The notes under the pieces were generated by a model. It saw only the letters and a list, made by a program, of their open reading frames with translations, did no database searches and was not told the DNA's origin. Source: Favolaschia claudopus (lineage: Eukaryota > Basidiomycota > Agaricomycetes > Agaricales > Mycenaceae). From it: 64,000 nt of DNA. The stretch's first letter is position 1; each line of letters begins with the position of its first letter. The stretch is from assembly GCA_037176885.1 (NCBI GenBank), contig JAWWNJ010000003.1:2356001-2420000 (forward strand), given 5' to 3'. The position numbers and the translations under genes are program-made. This document shows positions 34,069 to 46,489 of this stretch, one piece after another.

Positions 34069-34866
34069 ATCACCCTGGATCCGGTCGCTACGTATCACGG
34101 ACAATAGACCTTTGGAAATACAATAATGATTTGGATTGGATTGGTCTATATCTGGCTTTGAACGCACCTGAGTCCTCTCTGAGTGTTTGTTAATAATGAT
34201 ATCAGAGCCTGAGACCTTCTCTTCAACGCCCCGATGTTCTGTGGTCCGCAGCCGGAGAACTGTCGTAGGTCGTATCGCTTCCCCTTCAATCCAAGCGGAT
34301 TAGAGGCTGGGTTCGCGATTTCCTACCTCTGTCGTCTCCGCGATTCTCCGCGTCCATCGATTACTGTTTGCATGTGTGGCGGTTATATTTAGAGTCTCGA
34401 CCCGACGTCCTGTTCATGGGTCAGGATCAACAGTCGACGAATCGAAAATTGTTTGGGCGGATGCGTAGTCAGGAATCCAGGCAGCCACAGTAGCGGGGTT
34501 GTAGGTGAAATCGATGCGCATGAGTATGCCGAGGGTGCATACAAGTACTGTACGCTTGAATCGCAATGCAAGAACAGCCAGTGTTAAATTTCTCATGCAA
34601 GGCGGAGACGACCCGCGGAGGCGACAGAGGGAATTAACGAAACTCACAGTGGTAGAAGGGGAAACGCCACGGAGGAGGAGCGAAAACATGCATGATTCAA
34701 GAGGATGTCGATGGAGTTCAGTGCGTTCGGTCAATTCCCCTTTCCGATCCGCAAGACGCTGACCGCAATAAAGTTCCAATGAGTTTATTGTATTGACTAC
34801 GAGGCACGCAGTTAATGAGCATTAGATCGTAAATTTGTCCGTTTGTCCATGTCATATACACGAGAA
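34069..34866. other. Convergent spacer, 0.8 kb
   Basis: Minus-strand frame 34779-34414 (121 codons) has no features. Nothing else is seen. Confidence 0.35.
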
Positions 34867-35360
34867 TTAAGCGGGGGTCGCGCCTAACGAGGCAGCAACG
34901 TCTTCGGTGAAGGTGACAATATTGCCGTCGGGGTCTTGCCAAGACTGTGAAAACATAGTCAGTGGGGTGCTGCATACTTGTATAACGTGGTTGACGTACG
35001 CAAACAATCTTGGCCTCAGCTAAAATAAGATGGTCAGTTAATTGACTGCAAAGGGCATCGAACAAAATACTCACTGTCCGCGTTGTTGCCCTGGTAGTCA
35101 CCAGGCTGGACGAGGGCCTGAACAAAGGTCAAGCTGTCGCCGTGAATGGCTGGGTGCCAAGTCGAGCACAAGCTCTGGAAGCTAATGACCGGACGATCGT
35201 CAATGTTAAAATGAGGCAGGCAAAAACTTTCCGCGACTCACTCAGCGGTGAACTGATCCATGCTGTCCCCAGCAGGGATGTTATACAGCAGCCTGTCGTC
35301 GCGGGCAATGACGCCGACGGCAGCGAAGATAACAGAGACAGCCAAAGTGGTGAAGCGCAT
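34867..35360 (-). CDS. Small secreted protein, family copy 2
   Basis: Exons 35360-35242, 35181-35075, 35019-35000, 34944-34867 total 324 nt, 107 aa. After a signal peptide comes DDRLLYNIPAGDSMDQF, then CSTWHPAIHGDSLTF, QPGDYQGNNAD, EAKIVCSWQDPDG and EDVAASLGATPA. It is very close to copy 3 but on the opposite strand. A TATA box is at 35410-35415 (minus strand), about 50 bp before the ATG. The function is unknown; size, secretion signal and local duplication fit effector-like or wall-associated small secreted proteins. Confidence 0.85.
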
Positions 35361-36463
35361 TATGGTTTTGAAGGGTAGTTTGAGGTGTTTTGAATGGATG
35401 CGGTCGCTCTTTATAGCTGCAATCCATCACTGTTAGGCGACCACGAGCTCATGTGGAGAAAAATGCGGCGAAGCTAGGCCGAGCTGAATGAATGAGATCG
35501 TCATTGTTCAATTCGTTGCTGCAGTGTGGTTGGGTGGAACATGACGTCGGCACAGCGCCGCCTGAAGAAATTGGAGGATATCAATGAGTCAATGAATCAA
35601 TCCGTCGGAGTATGGACCGGGCGAGGTTTCGCCGTTTGCATATGCGCTGCGTCGCTGGTGGGAGTGGTGGTCAAGGTACCAGGTAGAGCATCAATTTGAT
35701 GCGATTTTGGTCCCGTGGGCGTTCTCTCTCATCTTGCCCTTAACTTGCAACATTCGAATTCAACAAGCGCTGCAGATTGACCGATTTGTGACCTCAGTTG
35801 AGCGGGCAACTCCTACCGACTATTCAATAGCCTTCTCAGGCCGGATTGGCGCCTCCGTGTTTTCTCAGTTCTAGGCTGTTCTTTACGTTGACTGCGTCTC
35901 TCAACGACAATCCTTCCTTCCATTCCGACGTCTCGCTATAGCTTTCCTTTCGCTTTCGCTGCTTCAGAACCTGGGAGACGCTGGCCCAAGTCCCAACTAC
36001 TGCTTAACTTGTCGTGCACTGTCTCTCGAACACACCTGTGGCATTCAAAGATTGGCCGACTCAAATTCGTTCGGCTCGGAAACTTGGAACGAGTGGAGTG
36101 CTTCAAGTTGGCTTCAAGTTAGATATTCAATGTAGCCTGGACCTTTCAGGAACTTTCACAACCTCGCCGTGGTCCGCATGTCGGTCATCAATCTTGCACG
36201 AATAATGTAGCGAATTTGACCTCGATACATAACTCATTCAACGAACGTTGACCCGGGAAATTGAATCCGACTTGTTCTCTGCCGATGTCAAGGTCCACTG
36301 CATCCGGAAAGCACGAAACTGTTCCATAACTTCCTGCGGCCTCATTTTACCGCTCTGCTTTCGATAATCCGATACCTCGGAGCAAGCCAGTGATGGAACA
36401 GCAACTATAAATTGAATCGCAAGTTAAACGATATCCAGCATCCTCTCCAACCCACACTTGAAA
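35361..36463. other. Divergent spacer, 1.1 kb
   Basis: It separates copies 2 and 3 of the small secreted protein family and holds both promoters, with TATA boxes at 35410-35415 and 36406-36412. No gene is seen between. Confidence 0.45.
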
Positions 36464-36950
36464 ATGCGCTTCGCAACTCTCGCTGCCTCTGTTATCTTCG
36501 CCGCTGTCGGTGTCGTCCGTGCCGCCGACGACAGGCTGCTGTACACCATCCCTGCTGGCGACAGTATGGATCAGTTCACCGCCGAGTGAGTGTGCAAAAA
36601 CGACAACTGTGTGCGATGCGGCTGAGCGGTCGTATAGCTTCCAGGCCCTATGCTCGACCTGGCACCCTGCCATTCACGGCAACAGCTTGACCTTCCTTCA
36701 GGCCCTCGTTGAGCCCGGTGACTTCCAGGGCAACAACGCCGACAGTGAGTACTCCTCTGGATGCCTTTGTGCTTCAATTGACTGACCAATTCTATCTAGC
36801 TGAAGCCAAGATTGTTTGCGTGAGTTGACACAGGGACAAGCTCATTGAAGTGCCTTAATTCTTTTATTATAGTCTTGGATCGACCCCGATGGCAAGGTCT
36901 CCACCTTCACGAAGGACGTCGCGGCCTCGTTAGGCGCTACCCCTGCCTGA
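36464..36950 (+). CDS. Small secreted protein, family copy 3
   Basis: Exons 36464-36585, 36638-36744, 36798-36817, 36873-36950 total 327 nt, 108 aa. It has a signal peptide then DDRLLYTIPAGDSMDQF, CSTWHPAIHGNSLTF, EPGDFQGNNAD, EAKIVCSWIDPDG and DVAASLGATPA. It is nearly identical in design to copy 2, with a TATA box 52 bp upstream. Function unknown. Confidence 0.85.
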
Positions 36951-37831
36951 TCAACCGTAGGCAAAAATGTCAGTCCAGTTGTTGGGCAAGTGCAATTGGG
37001 ACATGGGGTTGTCCTCTGTGCGGACTGCGAATCATTGGAGCAATGAGTACTTTTGATGTCTCGCCGTTCAGTTTGTACTAGTACCCTAGCTACTTGAACC
37101 CAATAATCCGTGTGCACAGTGCATTTTGAAGGAACGAAGTAAAAGTGTAAGAATGGCAATGCATGCCCAAATTTGGCGCGCTAGCACAGAAAGCAGTGCA
37201 CTGCATTTTTCTCTTCAAACGATGTTCATCTCCTGCCTCGCTTTCGTCTCTTCTCGGCTCTTCTGAATACGAATGCGTTGTTTACTGTGTTTCTCTGGTG
37301 TTTATGAACGCGCCAGGCTCCTCCCTCCCAATCTCGTCAATTCTTGTCGGCATTGTTCTTACTACTTTACTTCAAGTTGCATACTCTGACCCTCAATTCG
37401 GTTTGCGATATCGATCACACCAGCGGTCTCGAGCTTTCTCGAGTGCTCGCATTGGTCGTTGCAGCTGTCCCTGCCGACTTTCTCTCTGTGTGAATCATCA
37501 TGCGAATCGAGCGCTTCTTTCCGTTCTTTCCCTCTAAGCGCCCTAATGTCAGGCAGACCAAGGCTCTAGATCTCGCCGCTTAAAAAACGAGCGAGCACTC
37601 TGAACCCAATCAAACTGAATGGACCGAGAAATGAATCCCTGGGTCGACTGCATCGACGCTGAGACCCGATCCAGACGCTCTCATGACGCGCCCAGAGGCT
37701 GCTTGCGGTCTTCACTTCCCGCAACGTCGACATTCAATACCTCCTGGTCAACCAGAACGCAGCTATAAAATGAAGACAATGTAGGTCGAGCATTCACCAA
37801 CATACCCTCCAACCTCATAAACAACTCGAGA
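36951..37831. other. Intergenic, 0.88 kb
   Basis: 3' region of copy 3 and promoter of copy 4, with TATAAAA at 37764-37770. A 124-codon frame at 37163-37537 has no features. Confidence 0.4.
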
Positions 37832-38336
37832 ATGCGTTTTGCTACTTTGACTACCTCCGTCTTCCTTGCTGTGGTCGGCGTCTGCGCCCTCCCGCACCGC
37901 GACGACAGGCTGCTTTATATCATCCCTGTGGGGAAGTCTATGGACCAGTTCACGACTGAGTACGTGGGCAAGCTCTCGCGTCCTGGAAACGGATATTGAC
38001 CATCATGTGTAGTTTCACAGAAACCTGTCGAACCTGGTACCCTGCCATTCATGGCGACAGTTATACTTTCCTGAACGCCATCGTACAACCTGGCGACTGG
38101 CAAGGCAAAAACGCTGACAGTATGTATTCTCTCCCTACAGTACCGATGAACGTTGATCAACTGACGACAACTCTAGCTGAGGCCAAGATTGCTTGTGTGA
38201 GTAACCCAGATAGCTTGAATTATATGGAATTACCTTAACGTTTCTATTACAGGCCTGGATTGATCCTAGTGGAAACATCTTTACCTACACTGAAGACGTC
38301 GCGGCTGCGCTGGGGGCGGTCCCTGCCCCTGCGTGA
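37832..38336 (+). CDS. Small secreted protein, family copy 4
   Basis: Exons 37832-37959, 38013-38119, 38177-38196, 38253-38336 total 339 nt, 112 aa. A signal peptide precedes RDDRLLYIIPVGKSMDQF, CRTWYPAIHGDSYTF, QPGDWQGKNAD, EAKIACAWIDPSG and EDVAAALGAVPAPA. It carries the same intron phases as the other three copies. The mature N-terminus has two extra residues and the C-terminus is extended by PA. The TATA box lies 62 bp before the ATG. No known domain. Confidence 0.85.
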
Positions 38337-38752
38337 GCGGATTCAGATGTCACGATTTTACATCCCGTTCACGGAATTTCTTTCTGATCTCACCTTGTGG
38401 GTCGATACTATACGGACCAAATTAACCACGAATTGTAATATAGCACTGTGTACAAATCTGAATTGTATCCCTGCCTCATGTCAATAACCTTCTCGAAAGT
38501 CTTAGTTCAAGTCTGAACATGTCCCAAAAACATGTTCCTTCCTATCATGAAAATGCCTGTACTGTGTAATGAAAAAAATACATCATGCTACTGAAAACGC
38601 TAAATGAGATCCAAGGCCGTAAGTAAGTAAGTGAGCGGGTAAATTAACCACAGTGAAGAAGATATGGTCCAAAGCAAGTGTCCCAGAAAGCAAAGCACAT
38701 TATCCAACCAACCTCTACAAGTACAATAAGTCCAGATAAAAAAGAATCAGTG
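38337..38752. other. Convergent spacer, 0.4 kb
   Basis: AT-rich 3' regions of the two flanking genes. Nothing recognised. Confidence 0.4.
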
Positions 38753-40851
38753 TCACGGGGAGGCAGAGCCGCTGCGACTCGGCGCCGAAAATCGTTTTGC
38801 ACCCTCACAGAACTGGCCCTCTGCATAAACGACCAAAGCACGCTTGTCGACTTTACCGTTCTTCGTCATGGGGAACTCGTCGATGGCGAGGTACTGCGTT
38901 GGTACCGCGTGGTAGGGCTGAACTGCCGCCGTTGCGTCTCGTACCTGAGACAGGTCCACCGTGGAGGGCGTAACGAAGCCCCAAAGCTCAGTGTTGACGA
39001 GGAGAGCGACGGCGTTCTGAACAGCATCATGCATCTGCACGTTCCGTTGTGTGAGCACGGCTTTAATGAAGGGGTTTATATTCGATCGACTCACCCTCAT
39101 GGCAGCCGCCACACCATCCAATTCCACCCGGAAGCCCTTCACCTTGACCTGGTCGTCAGCGCGCCCAAGATGGTCTAATTGGCCGTCGCTTCTCCACCGC
39201 CCAAGGTCCCCAGTGTTGAACATCAAAGCATTCCCGCCGATAAAAGGATCCGGGCGATAGCGTTCTCCCGTCTTCTCGGGAAGATTCAAATAACCGTTGC
39301 TGACACCGATCCCGCCAACCCACATACATCCCGTCTCGCCGATCGGCACTGGTCGTGTGCTGGACGGGTCCCGCGAAAGTACGTAGACATTGGTGTTCGG
39401 GATAGGTCGCCCGATAGACAATGGATAGCCCGGTGTGTGTGGTTGCACGGTGTTGCAGATTGAAATCTCCGTCGGGCCACAGCAATTGCTGAAATTCGTG
39501 AAACGAGCCCACTTATCAGCGAGTGCTGTAAACAAATACGGAGTCAGTATTATTGTGGGACCAAGAATGTTGATAGGAGGTGGAAATAACGCGCCTTGCG
39601 GGCAGGGTTCGCCTGATATCATGTCAGTCGGCAAAAAGTAAAACAGCTAAGGGGAGAGTACGTACCGCCGACAATGACGTGCTGAATGGTCGGGTAGTCG
39701 ACAGGCTCGTGCAATGCCAAGATGCTCGGAGTCGCAATGACGACGTGGACGGTCTTCATGAGGGCTATCCAATCCTTCTTGGTGTTCCCGCGAATGCAGA
39801 GCGTACAGCCGTTGTATAGCGAACCGAGGATCTCCCAGGCACCCATATCGAACGCTACGCTCAAACACTTTGGCGAAATGAGCCCGCGTCCAGATATTGT
39901 TTGCACAAATATACATACCTGGCCGACACGGAGTCCAGGTCGCATGCCGACATTGGCCGGTGGGCCAGAGATGACTGTCAGGATTCAACAATTAGTCCGA
40001 AGACAGGGTTTTCGCTCGAATTGCCAGGAATAACATACCATTGGTAACGCCACGATGGCGGACGTCGACGCCTTTCGGCACACCAGTTGTGCCTGTGCCA
40101 AGTCGCTCAGCCTGTGCAAACCACAACAACCGTTCTCGATCTTCTCACCAGAGGTGTAGATGATATAGGCGCCTGTGGAAGGGGAATTAGAAAGACAACA
40201 AAATAATTTTAGACAAGGCGACGAACCATCTGAAGGAAGCACGACAATATCTTGCAATCTGCTGCCATCAGCGTTGCACATCTCGTCTTCCCGTACAACA
40301 GCCTCGATGTCTATCGTCGAAACGATGTCGGGACTCACTCGGCGGACGAATTCGCTCATAGCAAGGACTACGCTCGGCTCCGCATCGTTGAGCACGTAGC
40401 TCAGCGTCGAGTCGGGAATGGTGACCGCATCAAGAGGCACATACTGCCCGCCACTCTTCAAGACCGCTAGAATCGCCACCACGAGGTAGATGGACCGTCG
40501 AGCCAGTATGCAGACCTTCTTGCCAGGACAGATGCCTTGAGCACGTAGGCGGCGGGCCAGGCGGTTGGCTTGTATTTCTAGTTGGCCAAACGTTAGCTGA
40601 TGGCCGCAAACAGTGTGTTCCACGGCGATGGCGTCGGGTTGTAGCCGCGCATAGTGTTCAAAGGAGTGATGGATGACTGGGAAGTCGACGTGGCGCACCG
40701 GCCCCAGACCATAGCGGTAGAAAAGGACGATGTCTTCGGGGGAAAGCGTCGAGAGCCCGCCAGGATAGGTGGGCTTGTGTACGCCCTTGGACAGAAAGGG
40801 GACGGGCATCGCAGGAGTTATAGGGTAGGTAGCGGTCGTAGCGGCAGCCAT
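38753..40851 (-). CDS. Stand-alone NRPS-like adenylation enzyme
   Basis: Exons 40851-40227, 40172-40149, 40092-40039, 39974-39919, 39867-39666, 39613-39595, 39525-39095, 39033-38753 total 1692 nt, 563 aa. Core adenylation motifs appear in order: LTFGQLEIQANRLA, ILAVLKSGGQYVPLD, YIIYTSGTTGVPKGV, NCCGPTE, TGDLGRW, GRADDQVKVKGFRVEL and MTKNGKVDKRAL. There is no carrier (T), condensation or reductase domain after it, so it should activate an amino or aryl acid as an acyl-AMP and need a separate acceptor. The divergent neighbour at 41440 is a condensation-type acyltransferase. The 19 nt exon 39613-39595 is followed by a GC-AG intron (GC at 39594). Confidence 0.85.
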
Positions 40852-41439
40852 GGTCGAGGGAAGGACAAGAGAGTGTTTTTTAAAAGAGGGGACTGGACAT
40901 TAACAGGTACAAGAGGCGATAGAGGGAACAAGATCCAGTCGAAGCCGGAATCAAGCTATAAAGTCCAAAAGGGAATCGGGCGAAATTATCTTGTCCAGAC
41001 GGCCAACAACGGCTGGAGTGAAACGACATACGCGGGATGATATAAGTCTGTTGAGTTCACTGATTGTGGAACACATCCCTGATACACGACAAATGTTGCC
41101 CGTAAGTTTAACCTGTAGAACACATGTCCTGTCGGCCCGTGAATGATTCTCTGATACTTGATGCGCGAACCGTTTGACGAGTTGAATGGACGAGCGCGTC
41201 CTTACCGTGTAATATTTGCTTTCAGTTGTAGAGCTCAGTCATTCGAGTTCAACTTGCTGTCTACCAGGGTGGTCAATGGTAAAAGCACCCAAGGGCACGT
41301 AAGGCAGCCGTAATGCATGGCCGAATACATCCGAACTCCGCTTTTCTGTCACGCCAACTTGGCAGTTCGGATCCGAGCTGCCGATCCATCCAAATGCAGC
41401 CTTTTAACCATCGCAGCATCTTGCCTGCAGATCTTCCCC
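40852..41439. promoter_or_regulatory. Divergent promoter region, 0.6 kb
   Basis: It lies between the start codons of the adenylation enzyme and the acyltransferase and must hold both promoters. I saw no recognisable motif. Confidence 0.4.
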
Positions 41440-43193
41440 ATGTCTTGGACTCTTGAGGACGGCAGCTACCAACGCCTCCTGGGTGACAGTGAATATGCCT
41501 TGTTTCTTGGGTCTCAAAGCGCGGTCGGGGACATGTGAGTTACAAGCGTTTCGGAGGGATTTACCACTAACCGGAAAAGGTTCCTACATATGACGCTTCG
41601 CGCCCCAACACATTGTTTTCGCGAAGAACGCGTCCGCATTGCATGGAGTCTCATCCGCAGACGAAATCCTTTGCTCATGTCAAAAGTCATTATACCCGAT
41701 AAAGTTGATATGAGCAGCGCACGATTTGCGTGAGTCACCTCTGATCCGTTAGTTTTCTGCTGAATCCAACCGCCAAATTCAAATCCACGTTCAGGTTCAA
41801 CCCCCCGTCCACCAGCGAAGAAGCTATCCAGGAGGCCGCAGCGGCGTTACGTTTCAGCCAGGAAACTAAAGATGGTAAGCGCAGACTCGACAGCCTCGAA
41901 CAGCTGGAATCTGAGTCCCGTCTGCTAGAGCTTATATCAACCTATATGGATGGCACCCGCGTTCTCTCCAACGACTATCTATCATATTTAATCGTCGCGG
42001 AATCCGAAAGGTCTACTAGCGGAGACATATCGAAATACGACCTTCTAATGTGCGCCCCCCATTTCATTGGAGACGGCACTGCACTTCATCAATCTACACA
42101 TGAACTCCTCTCTCTGATATCTTCCAACAAGGCAGACGCAGAATTGCTGCGAGATCTAGATATGGCGCAAAATTGGGTAAGAGTCCCACTCGAATCTGAA
42201 TATTCCGCTCAATCGGTAATTTTAGTTGGACCTACTACCTCTGAACTTCGAATCAAGGTTATCTGTCCCGTCGTCTGCCTTTGCCAGGGCAGCTTGTAAG
42301 ATCAATTATCTCAACACCCTCCGTCGCGAAATCGTAGGTCTTCTTACTTCCACTGTGCGAAGAATTCATACTCCCTACCTTAGGGCGGGCACACCTTCTC
42401 TAGAATCCAACGTGGCGTCAAGCGTACTGTCGTAGAAGAATATGAATTCTCACAAGCTCAAACTTCTCTTATTCTCGCCAATTGTAAAGCCCACGGCGTC
42501 ACTGTAAACCACGCGCTCGTCGCCCTTTGCAATATTGCATGGTCGCGCTGTACTTCCCAAAGCCCCAAGCTTCCCATGTATGTCTTCCTACATTTCCTTC
42601 GGACGTACCTAATGACTTGACGCAGAATGCTGTACACAGCTGCTAATCTACGAACTCATCTTACCCCGCACCCCAGCACCTCCTACTGGTACTTAGCCCT
42701 TGGCTATTTCACTATCTCTCTCCCCGCTTTCATGCCCCCCGAAAATGCAGGCGCCTGGCATCGCGCACGACTAGCCAAGACCCAAATGCAAAGCGCCGTA
42801 CGCTCCCCCCTCCTCCCCGCCCGCTCCCTTCTCGCTGCAGCCAGCCGCGCCCGTCGCGTGCCGTCATCCTCTTCGTCCTCCGCCTTCGTTCCCCCATCAT
42901 CGGATTCCCCCCACCTTCCCAAGCGGCCCGACGCAAGCGCCGCGCTTCTCGGAATTTCTCTCATCGGCGACTTGGACCGCACCTACGTACGCTCTTCGTA
43001 CGGCCCTGGTGTTGAGCTCCTGAGCGTGATGACCGCCAGTAGACTCAAAGCTGGCGGGCTTCTCCTCCTCGGACATTCCTTCGGCGGCCGTCTCGTGCTG
43101 CAACTGTGCTGGGACAGCATGGGTTTTGCGGAGGGCCAGGTCGAAAGTTTTTGGAATGCGTTCACAAGCGCTGTTCCAGAATTTCTTTGTTAG
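41440..43193 (+). CDS. Condensation-domain-like acyltransferase
   Basis: Exons 41440-41534, 41580-41729, 41795-42176, 42226-42333, 42384-42577, 42626-43193 total 1497 nt, 498 aa. Its central motif APHFIGDGTALHQ matches the catalytic HxxxDG of condensation and BAHD/Tri3-type acyltransferases. Other family-like segments are HMTLRAPTHC near the N-terminus, GGHTFSRIQR, LILANCKAHGVTVNHALVAL and the C-terminal LQLCWDSMGF...ESFWNAF. It probably transfers an acyl group to an alcohol or amine. Ser/Pro/Ala-rich residues near 320-350 form an unusual insert. No signal peptide is seen. Confidence 0.75.
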
Positions 43194-44441
43194 AGCGGAA
43201 CTCTTTCGTATAGAAATCTCTTCAGCTGCGGCCGCTATTTTCTTCGTGCCGTCTAGATCTTTTCATGCCGTTTGAAGGGAATTGCGTATCAGAATTTGGC
43301 TCAAACTCTGCGAAAATTTCTGGCGGCTCGTGTTGTTGTGGTCCTTGTACTTATTGACGGCCGAATGGTGCCATGACACGCGCGTGAACTTGAAGCACGA
43401 AAACGCATCTGTCAATGCCTGGGGAATGTTCGGGGCACGTCAGCGCTCATACCACTATGATTTCGATATCTCTTGATTCAATCCTGGCAGACACTGCTTC
43501 TTCTGAGTCCTCGAACGACAGCGAACGACGTACTTAGTTCGCAACCCAGATCTCTACCATATCTGCTGCATGCTAAGTAATTCAGGTTTCGGACTGCCGT
43601 TTTGTCTTGATCTCTGGCGACACAGGCACATCATCCTGCTCAGCATCGTTTCACTCAGCAATCTGTCTCGCAAAATGAATTGATACAAGTTTGCTGCACG
43701 GACGGCCGAAATTGGGGCTTGCCCTTGCCATCCCGAACGTCCGTCCTCCGTGAAGCCCGATCTCCCGCTGTCGGCTTGTTGTGACCAGGTCGCACTTGAG
43801 ATGCCCGAATACAAGTACATATATACTCCTCCGCTGATCGTGCGTGCTTCTTCCGAGTGCAGTGCCTCCCTATGAGAAATTCGCCTCGTGAAAGAAGAGG
43901 CCAACCGACAGCTGAATGCAAAAATGATACTTCTCCACAACAACTCCCGACGGAAGGACAGGGATATAGGTCGGTCATGAAATGATACCAAGCTCAGTCC
44001 CCAGTTGTTGCCGTACCATCCGACTTGCTCGCGGAATGTCGGCTCACCTTTGGCCAGTGCCGTGCACGGCAAATGAGACCTCGTAGACCTATATATCAAG
44101 TTCTTACTCAGCTCAGGCACTGAAAGTTGTTCTGGTCCAAAAACCTCCGCAGCCTGTACTAGGACGTTCCACTGGGGTACGCATGTCGGTCGAGTGCATA
44201 ACGCTTTTCAATATGCTTCCCGAAGTACGGCAGCCAAGGGGCTTTTCTTCCTCTTCGAACAATTCGTTAACATCGTGTAGTAGGCTTCACGGAAGTAGAG
44301 CGGAACAGAACGATTCCTGCTGCAGGTCGGTTTGCGAGGTTCGCTTGGAGGTCAGAAGATATTATTCAATGAGAGAATCTGCCAGTGTTCTGTATAGATC
44401 TGAAACCGTATCCGACGGTCCCACTTCTGTCTCAGCTAGAA
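43194..44441. other. Intergenic, 1.25 kb
   Basis: A 188-codon minus-strand open frame (44120-43554) has no recognisable domain, no splice partners and biased composition, so I do not call it a gene. Nothing else is seen. Confidence 0.35.
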
Positions 44442-46243
44442 TCATTTGAGTGGTAGTTCAGGACATAGATTACAAGGTTTCTCACTATCGGCGTAGAGTC
44501 GATACCTGGCCCGGAACTCACGATCTACGGCGGGTAACGCTGCGTGAACCTCAGACCACCAGGCGTGCTGCAGATTCTTTTCATCTCGAGGTCCGCCAGC
44601 GTAGAATTCCGGAAGTTGTGGAAATGCCAGGTTCAAGAACGCTGCAACATGCGATGGCGATTTACACGGGGAGAGAAAGAAATTGATTCTCGTCGTGGTA
44701 CGTAGACCTGCAGTACTTGGGTCAGGCGGGACAAATGGTCCATCAACTCGTGCATCTACGCGGAGTTCGAGCTGTTGAAGCTGGCGGCAGTTTTCGACAA
44801 AATGCCAAAGGCTGTAGAGATGGACTTGTGGATCAGCCCAACCTGCTTCTTGCGTGTATCTCGAGAACACTTTGAAATGTGTGAGTTGCGGCCATGCGTC
44901 TGTCATCTTCTCCAAGTCATCATCGCCGAAGTCGACTTGGGACGCGTCAAAGTTGATGTCCAAGGTTTCCAGATTCCTACAAGCCAACAAGGGTTCGAAT
45001 GCGGCCATGGAAAAGAGTACGTGCCGGTCAGCACGGGTAACGGGATAATCTCTTGTCTGGAATGTGAGGTTCCGCAACGTCGATGAGCGCGTAGGAGGCG
45101 TTGTAAGTAGGGAGAATATGGTAGAGTCGATGGGATGGTAGTCTTTGACCCTGAGATTGGCTGAACGCAAGAAGTTGGACGTTATAAGGGACAGGAAAGT
45201 CAAAAGCCCAGAATAATCAGCGTTCATCTCCAGAGTCTCGAGCGCCGGGAAGCTAGATAGCCCAATGAGACTTTGCCGAGTCTCGATAGATTTGCTAAGA
45301 TGAAAAACACTGCCCTCGTCCTCATACCCTATATGCAGAGTCTTCAGATGAGGCAGACGGGCAAGATGGTCGAGAATTGGGGAACCGAGCGAGCCTGAAG
45401 TTCTAGCTTGGAAATGCTGCAGCCTGGACAAACTCTGAAGGCCCTGCAGAAAAGCCGACGGCTCTGCGAGAAAAGTCTCCGTGTCTGCCGTCAGGCTCGA
45501 GACATCAGGTAACCAGGACGAAAGTGGTTTTTGAAACAAATCTATCGTTTCAGCCGTTCCCGCTCCAGTCAAAAACGCGGACGCAGGATCTGTGCGTGCC
45601 GCATTCTGCCGACTGGGGAGGGCTCCCCACATAGTCAGCGCAAGGCCGTCTCTCGGTACGTTATATTCTCGAGAAATGAGATGAAACGCGCCCATGGTGT
45701 CGAAGCCCGTTGTGGGGTGCCAATCCAATCGTAGTAAGTTCGGAAAGATTGGGTTCCGAAACTTCTTGATAGTGGAAAAAAACTTGATGCCGGACCCCAA
45801 GCTAGTGAAGTTTGTTTCGAAATCGACGAATAGGACTCGTGGTGCATATTTGTCGAATAAAACGAAGTCGCTTTCTTCTAACGGTCGAACCAGGGTGTAC
45901 TAAGTGACAGGATTTCGTGAGTCCATATAGATTCTGAGGCGAACGACGGATCTTAAGACCAACCTCTCCAACTGCATGCCCAGGAGTCGGCTGAATTACA
46001 TCGTTGACAGAAAGTAGGCGAACGATGTGCGACGGATTCGTCAATTTCGTCCATAGAGCGTCGAGGGCGGGACGCGAGATGAATCTGGCGGCACGCCCGA
46101 GTCTTGCGAGAGCCTTGTGATCTGATTTCAACTGGTCCAACAGCAGCTCGTAGAGTTCAGGGATGCATATGAATTGATGTGCGGGAGACTCCTAGTTTGC
46201 CGATAAGAGAGTAACCCTCGACGCACACCGACAAGCAAACCAT
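44442..46243 (-). CDS. F-box/LRR-type protein, copy 2
   Basis: Exons 46191-45964 and 45899-44442 are well supported by phase and by homology to 30839-32665. A tentative first exon (46243-46229) would add five codons across a very short 37 nt intron, so the true start is uncertain. Shared features are ICIPELYELLLDQL, RFISRPALDALW, GAFHLISREYNVPRD, CRNLETLDINFDA and a C-terminal HVAAFLNLAFPQL. Intron positions match copy 1. Orientation is opposite to copy 1, with the secreted-protein family and the adenylation genes between them. An SCF substrate-receptor role is inferred only from the family. Confidence 0.65.
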
Positions 46244-46489
46244 TGCAATTGGAACAAGTTTCCGGTGAGCTGGTGAGGGTTAAGAGTAAGCAAGTGGCGT
46301 TTGTCAACCCTGCATCGCGCGTTGCGTCGTGCGAACTAATGTGATGCTATTCCCGTTTCAATCCACTGTAGCAAATTACTGGTTCGCTATTGCAGTTGCA
46401 AGTGGACCCATATACGAGCGACACTGCACAAACCTTGTCGCACATGTAGCCGACTATTCAATCCGATGAGAAGCAGAATTTATTCATTT

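Noticed and set aside
43554..44120. 188-codon minus-strand open frame
   Set aside because: It has no domain, no splice partners and an Arg/Ser-rich composition; treated as chance.
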